From Alistipes megaguti (GTDB lineage: Bacteria; Bacteroidota; Bacteroidia; Bacteroidales; Rikenellaceae): 64,000 nucleotides of DNA. The notes beneath the pieces were generated by a model that worked only from the letters and a program-made list of their open reading frames with translations, ran no database searches and was not told where the DNA came from. This document shows positions 7,788-16,358 of this stretch, in pieces (within the stretch, counting starts at the first letter, position 1; every line of letters begins with the position of its first letter). Where the stretch lies: NCBI RefSeq assembly GCF_900604385.1, contig NZ_LR027382.1, positions 1,823,501 through 1,887,500 on the forward strand, in the 5' to 3' direction. The position numbers and the translations under genes were made by a program.

Positions 7788-8795
7788 TTATAATAGATTG
7801 ACCTCGGTGTCGATCCGGATACCGAACTTGTCGCAGACGGTCTGCTGGACCTTTCGGGCGAAGGCGATCACCTCGCTGCCCGTGGCTCCGCCGTAGTTGA
7901 CCAGCACCAGGGCCTGGCGTTCGTGGACGCCGACCGCCCCTTCGCGGTGACCCTTCAGCCCGGCGCGGTCGATGAGCCAGCCGGCGGCCAGCTTCACGCG
8001 CCCTTCGGGGGCGGGGTAGTGGGGCATGTCGGGATACTGTTCGAGGAGCTTCCCGGCCACCGAAGCCTCGACGACGGGGTTCTTGAAGAAGCTCCCGGCG
8101 TTGCCCAGTACGGCCGGATCGGGGAGTTTCGCGCGGCGGATGGCGCAGATCGCCTCGCGGATGTTGCGGAGCGAGGCTCCGCCGCGGGCCTCGACCTCGC
8201 GTTCGACGTCGCCGTAGGCCAGCCGGGGGCGGGGCGTGCGGGAGAGTTCGAGTTCGATGGCGGTGATGATGACCCGTCCGCGGAGCGTATGCTTGAAGAC
8301 GCTTTCGCGGTATCCGAAGGCGCAGTGTGCGGCGTCAAGGGTGAGCATCGAGCCGTTTTCGACGCAGAACATCTCGACGCGGCGGATCGTATCGGCGGCC
8401 TCGGCCCCGTAGGCGCCGATGTTCTGCACGGGGGCGGCACCGGCCCGGCCGGGGATGAGCGAGAGGTTCTCGAGGCCCCAGAGTCCGCGTTCGACGGCCC
8501 ATTCGACCAGATCATCCCACTCGACGCCGGCCTCGGCGCGTACCCGCACCGTATCGCCCTGCTCGGAGAGGAGCGAGATCTGCCGGGCGACGGGCGTCAC
8601 GAGCAGCCCGTCGTAATCCTGCGTGAAGAGAATGTTGTTGCCGCCCGAGAGGACCAACCAGCGAGGGGGCACTCCGTGGGCGAACAACGCGCGCAGATCG
8701 TCCGGGTTTTCGAACTCGACGAGGCGCGCCGCCTGCTGATCGACGCCGAAGCTGTTTCGATCGCGCAGGCTGATGTGGTGAAATTCTCGGATCAT
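7788..8795 (-). CDS. murB: UDP-N-acetylenolpyruvoylglucosamine reductase MurB
   Basis: MurB reduces the enolpyruvyl group to make UDP-MurNAc for peptidoglycan. The 335-residue product is a type I MurB: an N-terminal FAD-binding domain with LSGGNNILFT and LIPGRAGAAPVQNIGAYG (flavin-contacting loop and catalytic Tyr region FGYRESVFK), and a C-terminal domain containing GNAGSFFKNPVV, where the Ser acts as proton donor. I chose the ATG at 8795 since the next upstream initiator, at 8804, is a TTG lying inside the promoter box. The box-to-ATG distance of six bases predicts an almost leaderless mRNA. Confidence 0.96.
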   Translation of the reverse strand: MIREFHHISLRDRNSFGVDQQAARLVEFENPDDLRALFAHGVPPRWLVLSGGNNILFTQDYDGLLVTPVARQISLLSEQGDTVRVRAEAGVEWDDLVEWAVERGLWGLENLSLIPGRAGAAPVQNIGAYGAEAADTIRRVEMFCVENGSMLTLDAAHCAFGYRESVFKHTLRGRVIITAIELELSRTPRPRLAYGDVEREVEARGGASLRNIREAICAIRRAKLPDPAVLGNAGSFFKNPVVEASVAGKLLEQYPDMPHYPAPEGRVKLAAGWLIDRAGLKGHREGAVGVHERQALVLVNYGGATGSEVIAFARKVQQTVCDKFGIRIDTEVNLL

Positions 8796-8801
8796 GATGT
8801 G

Positions 8802-8809
8802 CAAAGTTA
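8802..8809 (-). promoter_or_regulatory. -7 promoter box of murB (near-leaderless)
   Basis: TAACTTTG on the minus strand fits TAnnTTTG and ends six bases before the murB ATG. A near-match on the plus strand (TAACTTTA, 8823-8830) ends four bases before the divergent DUF4301 gene. Confidence 0.55.
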
Positions 8810-8834
8810 CGAATAATTTGCGTAACTTTATTGC

Positions 8835-10286
8835 ATGAAACCCCTAACCGATATGTTTACCGAACAGGATTTACAGCAAATTGCCGACCACGGGCTGACC
8901 CCGGCCCGGGTCGAAGCGCAGTTGGAGAATTTTCGCCGCGGTTTTCCGTGGCTGAACGTGGTGCGGGCCGCCTCGCCGGGCGACGGCATCGTGATGCTTG
9001 ACGCGGCAGCGGCCGACGCCGCGGCGGCACGCTACGAGAAGGCCGCCGCAGGGCTCGATATCGTGAAGTTCGTTCCGGCGTCGGGAGCCGCCACGCGCAT
9101 GTTCAAGGAGCTCTTCGCCTTCGTGAACGAGGGCAAGCGGGGTCCGGGCATCGACACGCTGCTCGAGAACATCGAACGCTTTGCCTTCTGGCCCGAACTG
9201 AAGGCGGTGCTTCCGGCCGGGGCCGACGACCGGGCGACGGTCAACGCCATCGTCAACGACGGCCTGGGCTACGGCCACAAACCCAAAGGGCTGGTGACCT
9301 TCCATGCCTACCCCGAAGGGGCTCGCAAGGCCGTTGAGGAGCACCTGGTCGAGGGGGCTGCCTACGCCTCGTCGAACGGCGTGGCGCGCATCCACTTCAC
9401 CGTCTCGCCCGAACACATGGAGGGCTTCAAGGAGTTGTTGGCCCGGAAGGTGCCCCTCTATGAAAAACGCTTCGGGATCCGCTACGACATCTCGTTCTCG
9501 GTGCAGAAGCCCTCGACGGACACCATCGCCGTGAACCCCGACAACACCCCCTTCCGGCAGGAGGACGGGCGGCTGCTGTTCCGTCCGGCGGGCCACGGGG
9601 CGCTGATCGAGAACCTGAACGAGATCGACGCCGACGTGATCTTCATCAAGAACATCGACAACGTGACGACCGATGCGCGGCGCGGCGATACGATCCGCTT
9701 CAAGAAGGTGCTGGCCGGCGTGCTGCTCGACCTGCAGGAGCGGGTCTTCGAGTACCTGCGGGCGCTGGATGTCGACGGCTGCGAACTGGCCCCGATTGCG
9801 GAGTTCATCGAGCGGCGGCTGTGCGTGAAGCTGCCCGCGGACTACAACACGGCGCTGCTGCGTGCGGTGCTGGACCGTCCGATCCGTGTCTGCGGCATGG
9901 TCCGCAACGAGGGCGAGCCGGGCGGCGGACCCTTCTGGGTGGGGAATCCCGACGGCACGGAGTCGCTGCAGATTGCCGAGTCGAGCCAGATCGGTCCCGA
10001 CGACCAGCCGCTGATGAAGTCGGCCACGCACTTCAATCCGGTGGATCTGGTCTGCGGCGTGAAGACCTCCAAGGGGGGCAAGTTCGACCTGCGGCAGTAC
10101 ACCGACCCCTCGACGGGCTTCATCTCGTCGAAGTCGAGCGGCGGTCGCGAACTGCGGGCCCAGGAGCTGCCCGGGCTGTGGAACGGTGCCATGGCGCGCT
10201 GGAACACGGTCTTCGTGGATGTTCCGATCACGACCTTCTCGCCCGTAAAGGTGGTGCAGGACCTGCTGCGTCCCCAGCACCAGTAG
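8835..10286 (+). CDS. DUF4301 family protein
   Basis: The 483-residue product matches the overall pattern of the DUF4301 family, a single-domain family widespread in Bacteroidetes with no assigned function. Visible blocks include FVPASGAATRMFKELF (residues about 76-91), which resembles the G-x-G-T-R-M loop of nucleotidyltransferases, ILFR-like segment LLFRPAGHGALIENLN, and VIFIKNIDNVTTD. These suggest a sugar-nucleotide or NTP-binding role, but that is inference. It is transcribed alone, divergent from murB and ending in a strong terminator. The long open frame on the opposite strand is a GC-rich shadow. Confidence 0.88.
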   Translation: MKPLTDMFTEQDLQQIADHGLTPARVEAQLENFRRGFPWLNVVRAASPGDGIVMLDAAAADAAAARYEKAAAGLDIVKFVPASGAATRMFKELFAFVNEGKRGPGIDTLLENIERFAFWPELKAVLPAGADDRATVNAIVNDGLGYGHKPKGLVTFHAYPEGARKAVEEHLVEGAAYASSNGVARIHFTVSPEHMEGFKELLARKVPLYEKRFGIRYDISFSVQKPSTDTIAVNPDNTPFRQEDGRLLFRPAGHGALIENLNEIDADVIFIKNIDNVTTDARRGDTIRFKKVLAGVLLDLQERVFEYLRALDVDGCELAPIAEFIERRLCVKLPADYNTALLRAVLDRPIRVCGMVRNEGEPGGGPFWVGNPDGTESLQIAESSQIGPDDQPLMKSATHFNPVDLVCGVKTSKGGKFDLRQYTDPSTGFISSKSSGGRELRAQELPGLWNGAMARWNTVFVDVPITTFSPVKVVQDLLRPQHQ

Positions 10287-10306
10287 CGGAACGCTTTGAG
10301 TCCATG

Positions 10307-10344
10307 AAAAATCCCCGATCCATCTGTGGATCGGGGATTTTTTT
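10307..10344. terminator. Bidirectional intrinsic terminator
   Basis: A 14-base-pair stem, AAATCCCCGATCCA paired with TGGATCGGGGATTT, around a 4-base loop has A and T tracts on both sides. It lies between the convergent DUF4301 and Crp/Fnr-family genes and serves DUF4301 best. Confidence 0.9.
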
Positions 10345-10428
10345 GCGTCAATTTGCGTTGGATGCTCCTCTGCTGAGGCAGACCTCCTGTTGCGTTTCTT
10401 TGCAGAGTTTGTCGGGGGCTCGTTTCTC

Positions 10429-11040
10429 CTATTTCAAGGTATAGCCGTCCGGGGTTTTGCAGACGGTTCCCTGCTCGACCATCTGGCCGATCATGCGCGA
10501 AAGCGACGGACGCGCCACGCCGAGGATGAAGGCGACCTCCTGCAGGTTGCGGATCGAGTGGTTGTCCTTCAGATAGCTCACCACGCGCGAGGCGAGGCTC
10601 TGCAGGGCGAATTCGTTGATGCGCCGGCTGAGGAAGAGGCTGTGGTCGGAGATGATCGTCAGGAAGTTGCGCAGTACGGTGCGGTCCTGTTCGAGGATCT
10701 CGCGCAGGCTTTCGCGGGAGAGGACCCAGAGGCGGCAGTCGGCCTGGGCGATGATCGATACGGGATAGCGGTTTTCGGTTCCGAAGACGAATGCCGAGGC
10801 GAGCGTATCGGGGGCCGAGAGGGTGTCGAGGGTCAGTTCGCGCCCTTCGGCGCTGGTCATCTGCGCGTAGACGCTCCCCTCGCACAGCAGGAACAACGTT
10901 CGGCAGACATCGTCCTGCAGGGCGATGAAATCCCCCTTTCGGTAGGAGGCGTATCGGCCCGGGGAGCGTTGCAGAACCGCCTCCAGAACCATCCGGTCGC
11001 CCCCGCGGAAGAGGGGCATGTCGTAAATTTCACACTCCAT
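10429..11040 (-). CDS. Crp/Fnr-family transcriptional regulator
   Basis: The product (203 residues from the ATG at 11040) has an N-terminal cyclic-nucleotide-binding-like beta barrel (about 10-120, e.g. GDFIALQDDV and LFLLCEGSVYA), a long dimer helix, and a C-terminal winged helix-turn-helix with NLQEVAFILGVARPSLSRMI. It lacks the N-terminal cysteine cluster of oxygen-sensing Fnr, and the effector is unknown. An alternative ATG at 11079 is less likely because it lies inside the palindrome at 11071-11088. The gene is divergent from the four-gene lipoprotein operon, and I infer that it controls that operon and perhaps itself. Confidence 0.9.
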   Translation of the reverse strand: MECEIYDMPLFRGGDRMVLEAVLQRSPGRYASYRKGDFIALQDDVCRTLFLLCEGSVYAQMTSAEGRELTLDTLSAPDTLASAFVFGTENRYPVSIIAQADCRLWVLSRESLREILEQDRTVLRNFLTIISDHSLFLSRRINEFALQSLASRVVSYLKDNHSIRNLQEVAFILGVARPSLSRMIGQMVEQGTVCKTPDGYTLK

Positions 11041-11070
11041 CGAGGGTCGAATTTTGCAGTTGTGGATCCG

Positions 11071-11088
11071 GCGTAACATGGGTTACGC
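11071..11088. promoter_or_regulatory. Candidate Crp/Fnr-type operator
   Basis: GCGTAAC-ATGG-GTTACGC is a perfect inverted repeat with 7-base arms and a 4-base spacer, the geometry of Crp/Fnr sites. It lies between the Crp/Fnr-family gene and the fimbrial operon, 20 bases upstream of the operon's -7 box, where the -33 element would be. Confidence 0.7.
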
Positions 11089-11108
11089 AAAACGTCGTTC
11101 GGGGGTTC

Positions 11109-11116
11109 TACTTTTG
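11109..11116 (+). promoter_or_regulatory. -7 box of the fimbrial/metzincin operon promoter
   Basis: TACTTTTG fits TAnnTTTG. No good TTTG -33 element is present at the expected place; the palindrome at 11071-11088 occupies it, which would fit a promoter that depends on an activator. The leader to the first ATG is about 95 bases. Confidence 0.6.
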
Positions 11117-11214
11117 CACCCGGTTCGAAGGGGCGTTCTCCTCGGGACAGGATCCGACGGTGCTGCCCTTCGCCAACACGAACGAACGTACAAAGATAAC
11201 AATAAAAAGGCCAA

Positions 11215-13071
11215 ATGAGCAGATTTTTGACTGTTGTTTTATGGAGCAGCCTCTTGCTGACGGGGTGCCGGCAGGACGACTGGAGTCCGTCGGTACCGGC
11301 TGCGGCGGGCGATGCGGCGGTGTTCCGTCTCCGCGGCGGGGCCTACGACGGAGCGGCGACCCGCGTGGAGGATCTCCGTACGGATTACGACCGCGTGGAG
11401 TTCCGCGTGGTTGACGCCGCCTCGGGGGATGCGATCGGCGATCTGAGGGGGCTCTACCACCCCGACGGTTCCGAACTGCGGATCGAGGGGCTTCGCGAGG
11501 GCGACTACCGGCTGCTGGTGCTGGGCATCCGCGGCGACTGGTCGCGTGACGGCGTGGAGGTGCACCCGATCTCGCACATCGACGAGGAGTGGGTGAGCTT
11601 TCCGGCCGATCTGGGCGAGCCGCTTGCGGCCGAATACTTCTATTCGCAGAGCCCCTTCACGGTGCGGACCGACATTTCGTCCGAGGGCATCGTCACCTCG
11701 CAGGTGACGGGCACGGAGACCCTCCAGCAGCGGATCATCGGACGTGCCGACTTCACCTTCGCCTACGAGAATCCCTATATCCGCACGGCGCTCGTGTCGT
11801 CGCGTGCGACGCTCGGCGGGGCCCGCTTCCATACGGGAATGACCGGTGCCGGGGAGTTCACCGGCGAGAGCGACGAGCTCTCGCTGGAGACGGATCTCGA
11901 GGAGGTCTCCACCTATTGTTTCCTGCCTCTGGTCGGGGGAACGTCGCTGCGGGGCGAGATCGAACTGGTGACGCGCACCTACCGCGGAGGCGAAGTGCGC
12001 CGCACGTTTGCCTACGAGCTCGCCGATCTGGAGCCCAACCGCATCGAACGGATCCATACGCCGGTGGTCCATCCGGACAATACGTCGGGTACGATGTTCA
12101 TCACGCCGCAGGCTTACGCCGAGGGCTCGCATGGACAGATTCTGCAGGACGGCGAGCCGAAGACGGTCTACACCGATCCCGCGCAGCGGCGTTTCAATAC
12201 GGCGGCGCCGCTTCAGCTCTCGGTGACCGACGCCGGCGAGCTCCATGCGCGGTTCTACTCGCCGCGCCCCCTTTCGGGGGTGCTGGTCCGGGCGCGGATT
12301 CCGCGTGTCGACAGCGAGTATCTGGATCTGGCCTGGTTCGACAGCATACCGCCCTTTGCCGACTTCTGCGAGCGGCTGCCGCAGCTCGAACGTCCGACGC
12401 AGTGTCTGTCGGAGTCGGGCCGCTGGGTCGACCTTCCGCAGCTGACGGCGGCCGATTTCGAAGGGGTTGAGTTCGCCGTCGAGTGCGAGGACCCCTACTG
12501 GAAGAAACTGCGGCAGATCATCCACGGCTGGACCATTGCCTTCAGCCTTTTCAACGGTGATCCCGACCGTCCGGACGGCGGTCCCTCGGGCAACTGGATG
12601 GGTATCCGGCCCGTGCATTGCCGCGAGGCGGTGGCCTTCTTCCTGAACTTCACCTACATGATCGACATGCCCGAACACGAGGTGATCCTGCGCGAGAATC
12701 AGGACCGTCTCTACGGCAACGGCGGTGTCAACGACAAGGTGACCCCCGAGCGGGTGTTGAGCCAGATGCGCCAGAGCCGCAGCCTGAATGTCGGGCTGGT
12801 CTATCCGGGCAACGGCATCGTGGGTCTGGGCGGCGGTTCGTCGTACGGCGCCTACCAGCAGGCGTGGCTCCAGCACTACTTCAACACCTATTCGTGCGAG
12901 ATCATGTTCCACGAGTTGGGACACGTCATGGGCTACAACCACAGCAGTTCGTTCACCTACGGACCCTGGGCGCAGGAGCTGATGAACCATTTCTACGTCA
13001 ACCACCTCGATCAGATGCCGATCGACTCGCCCTCCTATCTGAACAGCAGTCAGAATCCGACTTTATATTGA
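11215..13071 (+). CDS. Metzincin-like zinc-dependent lipoprotein (putative protease)
   Basis: The 618-residue product has a lipoprotein signal ending LLTGC (Cys18); the following RQDD resembles the acidic surface-export signal known for Bacteroidetes lipoproteins. Residues about 30-290 form a beta-rich domain of fimbrillin-associated type. The C-terminal region carries HELGHVMGYNH (His566, Glu567, His570, His576), a full HExxHxxGxxH metzincin zinc site, followed by a possible Met-turn at Met590 (ELMNHF). It is the first gene of a four-gene lipoprotein operon and ends 4 bases before the next gene. I infer a surface protease, possibly acting in pilin maturation or on host protein; the family could not be named. 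Confidence 0.8.
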   Translation: MSRFLTVVLWSSLLLTGCRQDDWSPSVPAAAGDAAVFRLRGGAYDGAATRVEDLRTDYDRVEFRVVDAASGDAIGDLRGLYHPDGSELRIEGLREGDYRLLVLGIRGDWSRDGVEVHPISHIDEEWVSFPADLGEPLAAEYFYSQSPFTVRTDISSEGIVTSQVTGTETLQQRIIGRADFTFAYENPYIRTALVSSRATLGGARFHTGMTGAGEFTGESDELSLETDLEEVSTYCFLPLVGGTSLRGEIELVTRTYRGGEVRRTFAYELADLEPNRIERIHTPVVHPDNTSGTMFITPQAYAEGSHGQILQDGEPKTVYTDPAQRRFNTAAPLQLSVTDAGELHARFYSPRPLSGVLVRARIPRVDSEYLDLAWFDSIPPFADFCERLPQLERPTQCLSESGRWVDLPQLTAADFEGVEFAVECEDPYWKKLRQIIHGWTIAFSLFNGDPDRPDGGPSGNWMGIRPVHCREAVAFFLNFTYMIDMPEHEVILRENQDRLYGNGGVNDKVTPERVLSQMRQSRSLNVGLVYPGNGIVGLGGGSSYGAYQQAWLQHYFNTYSCEIMFHELGHVMGYNHSSSFTYGPWAQELMNHFYVNHLDQMPIDSPSYLNSSQNPTLY

Positions 13072-13075
13072 ACCG

Positions 13076-15334
13076 ATGATGAAGATGCGACATACGATAC
13101 GCCTGGCAGCCGCGCTGTTGCTGCCGCTGTTTGCCTCGACGGGCTGTTCGCGCGACGAGGTGCTCCCGATGTCCGCTCCCGCGGCGTCGACGCTGGCCCT
13201 GCGGCTGTCGGCCGCAAGCCCCGACGGCGGGCTTGCGGAGGCTTCCGATGCCGAGTCGGTGATCCATGCCGTGACGGCCTGCCGCTTCGAGGCGGGACGG
13301 CTGCAGGAGGTGATTCCGGGGGTTGCCGCTGCCGGCGAGGGGCTCTACACCTTTTCGATGGCCACGCTGCGCGGCGAACTCCGCCTGGTGGCCAACGGCG
13401 CCGGCGTTGAGGCGCTCGGGAGCCTGCTCCCCGGCGTTACGACTCTTGCCGATTTCGAACGGCTCGAAGCCTCGCTCGGGGAGATGACCCGCGAGGGGCT
13501 GGCGATGACCGGCCAACTGACGCTCGACGCGGCGGAAGGGGCGGCCGGGGAGCGTGCCGTGACGCTGCGCCGCAGCGTGGCACGCATCGACCTGAGGTCG
13601 CGCGAGGCCGGGGTCGAGGTTCACTCGGTCGTCATCCGCCGGGTGGCAGACCGCGGATACCTCTGGGAGCCGTCAGCCCCGGCCTCGCCCTCCTCGGCCG
13701 CCCGCGACGAGTTCCGTCGCGACTACGGCGACCGACCGCTGACGGAGGCGGGTGAGACGCTGCTCTACCTTTGCGAGCAGACGAACGACGCCATGGAGAT
13801 CGAGGTGACGGCCCGTTTCGGCGGTGGCTGGCACCGCCTGCGGAGTACGCTCCCGGCCGCAATTCGTCGCAATACGGTCTATACGCTCGAGGTGCGCGGT
13901 CACGGTGCCGCGGCCGGCATCGAGGTGATCTCCGGCAGCTGGGAGACAGGTCCGGGCGTGGAGTCGACGCCTGTTGCCGAGGGGTTGATCGACGTCGCGT
14001 TGTCGGAACTTCCCGATGACGTACGGGTCAATGCCGCGTGCGACACGCTCTATATTCCCCATACGCCCAGCCGGCTGCGCGTCGTGCTGCGCGGCGGGGC
14101 GGGCTCCGAGGTGACGGTCGACGGCGCGGTGCGCGGAGTCGAGGTCACGCCGCAGCGTCTGACCCGCGGACTGGAGCAGGTGGCGGCCGTGGAGGTGAGC
14201 AGCCCGTTGCGGGTTCCGGGCACGAAGACCGGTTACGTCGGTCTGACGCTCTGGCGCGACGGGGTCACCTCGGGACGCGTCGTGCTCTGCTTTGCGGCCC
14301 ACCCCGTGCGGGTCGAGGGTGAGTTGTCGTTCGACGATGCCGAACTCTGCGACTTCGGCCGCTACATCGAGGGCGAACTGGCCCGTATCACGCTCCCCGA
14401 GGGGATGCAGCTGCGGCTGGAGTTTGCCGACGGCGAGTCGAGGTGGATGGATCTGGCCGGAACGGAGGAGGGTGCGTGGCGCCTGCTCGGCGGCTGGAAG
14501 CCCAACGACCCGACGGCCGACGGCCGCGAACAGGAGGGACAGCTGGTCATCACCGATGCGGCGGGCGGTCACGCGGAACGCTACACCGTGCGGCGCCGCA
14601 ACTGGGGTCTTCCGGTGGTGAAGATCGGCGGCGAGTGGTGGTGCAAGTACAACCTGCGGGGCAATGCGAAACGTTTCGAGGATCAGGTCCCGATTGCGGG
14701 CGATCCTGCGGCGGACGGTGCGCTGGCCGACCATCTGATCGCCTGCGACGGTGAGGAGCTGCTCACGCTGCTGGGCGACCAGTACCAGGCGTGCAGCCCC
14801 GAGGGGCTTCCGCTGCGCCACAACGGCACGGCCTTCTACCACGAGGGAATGGTCTCCACGACGCAGAACTACGGAACGCTCGATCCGGCGGAGATGGCCC
14901 CCTACGGCTACCGGATCCCCGATTACGACGACTATGCCTTCTTTACGCGCAACGAGAACTACAACATCGGCGGAGTGGGCGAGCGCACGTATACGAATGC
15001 CGCCGGCGAGTCGATCACAGTGCGCATCCAGGAGCGCGAGGCCGAATTCCTGGGCCACGCCTACGGGACGATTGCCGTCTACGAATTCCGCTCGGGCGAT
15101 GCCGTGTGGGTGCTGGCCGGGCTGGGCCATCAGTGGAACACCACGGCGGGCAGCATCTCGCCGATGATGCTGCTGCTGGCCACCTGGGGCAATGCCTCGA
15201 AGACGTGGGTCATGGAGGGTTACGCCGCGGCCGACCGCCCGGGACAGAACTGGATCAAGTTCATGGCCCAGAATACGACCAAGACGCGTCTGGTGCGCTG
15301 CGTGAAGACGCCCGTCGAATACATCTACGACTGA
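13076..15334 (+). CDS. Large fimbrillin-like lipoprotein, putative pilus tip or adhesin
   Basis: The 752-residue product has a lipoprotein signal ending in STGC, then an N-terminal domain (about 30-290) with the same block order as the fimbrillin at 15393 (VTLRRSVARIDLR, and TVYTLEV near its end). A middle beta domain follows (about 300-470). From about residue 470 a C-terminal domain with RRNWGLPV, WWCKYNLRG and RFEDQ is shared with the 774-residue protein at 16359. That domain resembles the carbohydrate-binding-like FISUMP paralogous domain, a weak match made by eye. The architecture suggests a tip subunit of a type V (FimA/Mfa1-like) pilus. Confidence 0.78.
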   Translation: MMKMRHTIRLAAALLLPLFASTGCSRDEVLPMSAPAASTLALRLSAASPDGGLAEASDAESVIHAVTACRFEAGRLQEVIPGVAAAGEGLYTFSMATLRGELRLVANGAGVEALGSLLPGVTTLADFERLEASLGEMTREGLAMTGQLTLDAAEGAAGERAVTLRRSVARIDLRSREAGVEVHSVVIRRVADRGYLWEPSAPASPSSAARDEFRRDYGDRPLTEAGETLLYLCEQTNDAMEIEVTARFGGGWHRLRSTLPAAIRRNTVYTLEVRGHGAAAGIEVISGSWETGPGVESTPVAEGLIDVALSELPDDVRVNAACDTLYIPHTPSRLRVVLRGGAGSEVTVDGAVRGVEVTPQRLTRGLEQVAAVEVSSPLRVPGTKTGYVGLTLWRDGVTSGRVVLCFAAHPVRVEGELSFDDAELCDFGRYIEGELARITLPEGMQLRLEFADGESRWMDLAGTEEGAWRLLGGWKPNDPTADGREQEGQLVITDAAGGHAERYTVRRRNWGLPVVKIGGEWWCKYNLRGNAKRFEDQVPIAGDPAADGALADHLIACDGEELLTLLGDQYQACSPEGLPLRHNGTAFYHEGMVSTTQNYGTLDPAEMAPYGYRIPDYDDYAFFTRNENYNIGGVGERTYTNAAGESITVRIQEREAEFLGHAYGTIAVYEFRSGDAVWVLAGLGHQWNTTAGSISPMMLLLATWGNASKTWVMEGYAAADRPGQNWIKFMAQNTTKTRLVRCVKTPVEYIYD

Positions 15335-15392
15335 TCATCGAACAAGCAACCACATAACCTTAAGTAAACAAAACGTTAAACAAGACAAGACC

Positions 15393-16298
15393 ATGAAAAC
15401 GAACAAGATGACGACTGTGAAGACGATTGCTTTTGCCGCCGCCATGGCCCTGGGCCTGAGCTCCTGCTCCGAGCGGATGGAGACTCCGGCAACGCCGGGT
15501 GCACCGGCGCTGTTGCCGGTGGTGAGGGCGCAGCTGGCAGCCTTCGAGGGCGGAGGCCAGGCGCTCGAGGGTGAGAATACGCTGACCGACCTGCGCGCCT
15601 GCCTCTTCGTGGATGGCACGCTGGCGAAGGTCTACACGCTGCCCGTGACGCCCGATGCCGGCCGCGGCGTGCAACTGGAACGCCACGCCGGAACGCTCTA
15701 CGTGGTGGCCAACACCGAGGTGTTGCTGGATCTCGATGCCCTGCAGCAGGGCAGCCTGAGCGAGAGCGACTGGAAGAAGATGGCCGTAACGACTGCCGGC
15801 AAGGCTCCGGCGAACTTCTTCTCGGGCAGCATCTCGCTCGACGGGCTGGAGAACACGCAGACGGAACTTCCGGTGACGCTCCGGCGCGGTGTGGCTCGTT
15901 TCGACCTGCAGATCCGCACGGCCGGCAAGGCTTCGGTAAGCAGCATCACGCTGAAGAATGCCGCGCAGTCGGCCTACCTCTTCCCGGTCGAGGGTGATCT
16001 TTCGCCCGAAGCCGTGTCGCGCCAGGATGTCGCCGCAACGATCTCGGAGCCGCTGACGCAGGATACCCCCGCCGTGCTCTACGCCTACGAGCAGGAGAAC
16101 GACAACCTCACGGTGGAGATCGTGGCCGAGATCGACGGTCAGGTGAAGACCCTCACCAAACAGCTCGGCATGGCCCTCGAGCGCAACAAGATCTACACGC
16201 TCACGGTGCGCAAGGATGTCATCGACGTGAGCCTCGATCTCTCGTTCGACGAGTGGGAGCCGGGCGGTGACACCGAGCTCACGCCGGCACGCCGATAA
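15393..16298 (+). CDS. Fimbrillin family lipoprotein (candidate major pilin)
   Basis: The 301-residue product has a lipoprotein signal ending in LSSC, then a two-part beta sandwich with the blocks LRACLFVDGTLAKVY, GTLYVVANTEVLL, VTLRRGVARFDLQI, TPAVLYAYEQENDN and NKIYTLTVRKD, the usual order in Mfa-like/FimA-type fimbrillins. It lacks the large C-terminal domain of its two neighbours, so it is the best candidate for the pilus shaft or an anchor. It lies 58 bases after the previous gene with no terminator between them. Type V pilins are exported as lipoproteins and matured by a protease; whether the metzincin at 11215 does this is speculation. Confidence 0.82.
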   Translation: MKTNKMTTVKTIAFAAAMALGLSSCSERMETPATPGAPALLPVVRAQLAAFEGGGQALEGENTLTDLRACLFVDGTLAKVYTLPVTPDAGRGVQLERHAGTLYVVANTEVLLDLDALQQGSLSESDWKKMAVTTAGKAPANFFSGSISLDGLENTQTELPVTLRRGVARFDLQIRTAGKASVSSITLKNAAQSAYLFPVEGDLSPEAVSRQDVAATISEPLTQDTPAVLYAYEQENDNLTVEIVAEIDGQVKTLTKQLGMALERNKIYTLTVRKDVIDVSLDLSFDEWEPGGDTELTPARR

Positions 16299-16358
16299 CC
16301 CGTCCGTCCGGACGACCGTACGTTTCACCCGTTCAACCTCGAAAAAAGCTGCAAATTC

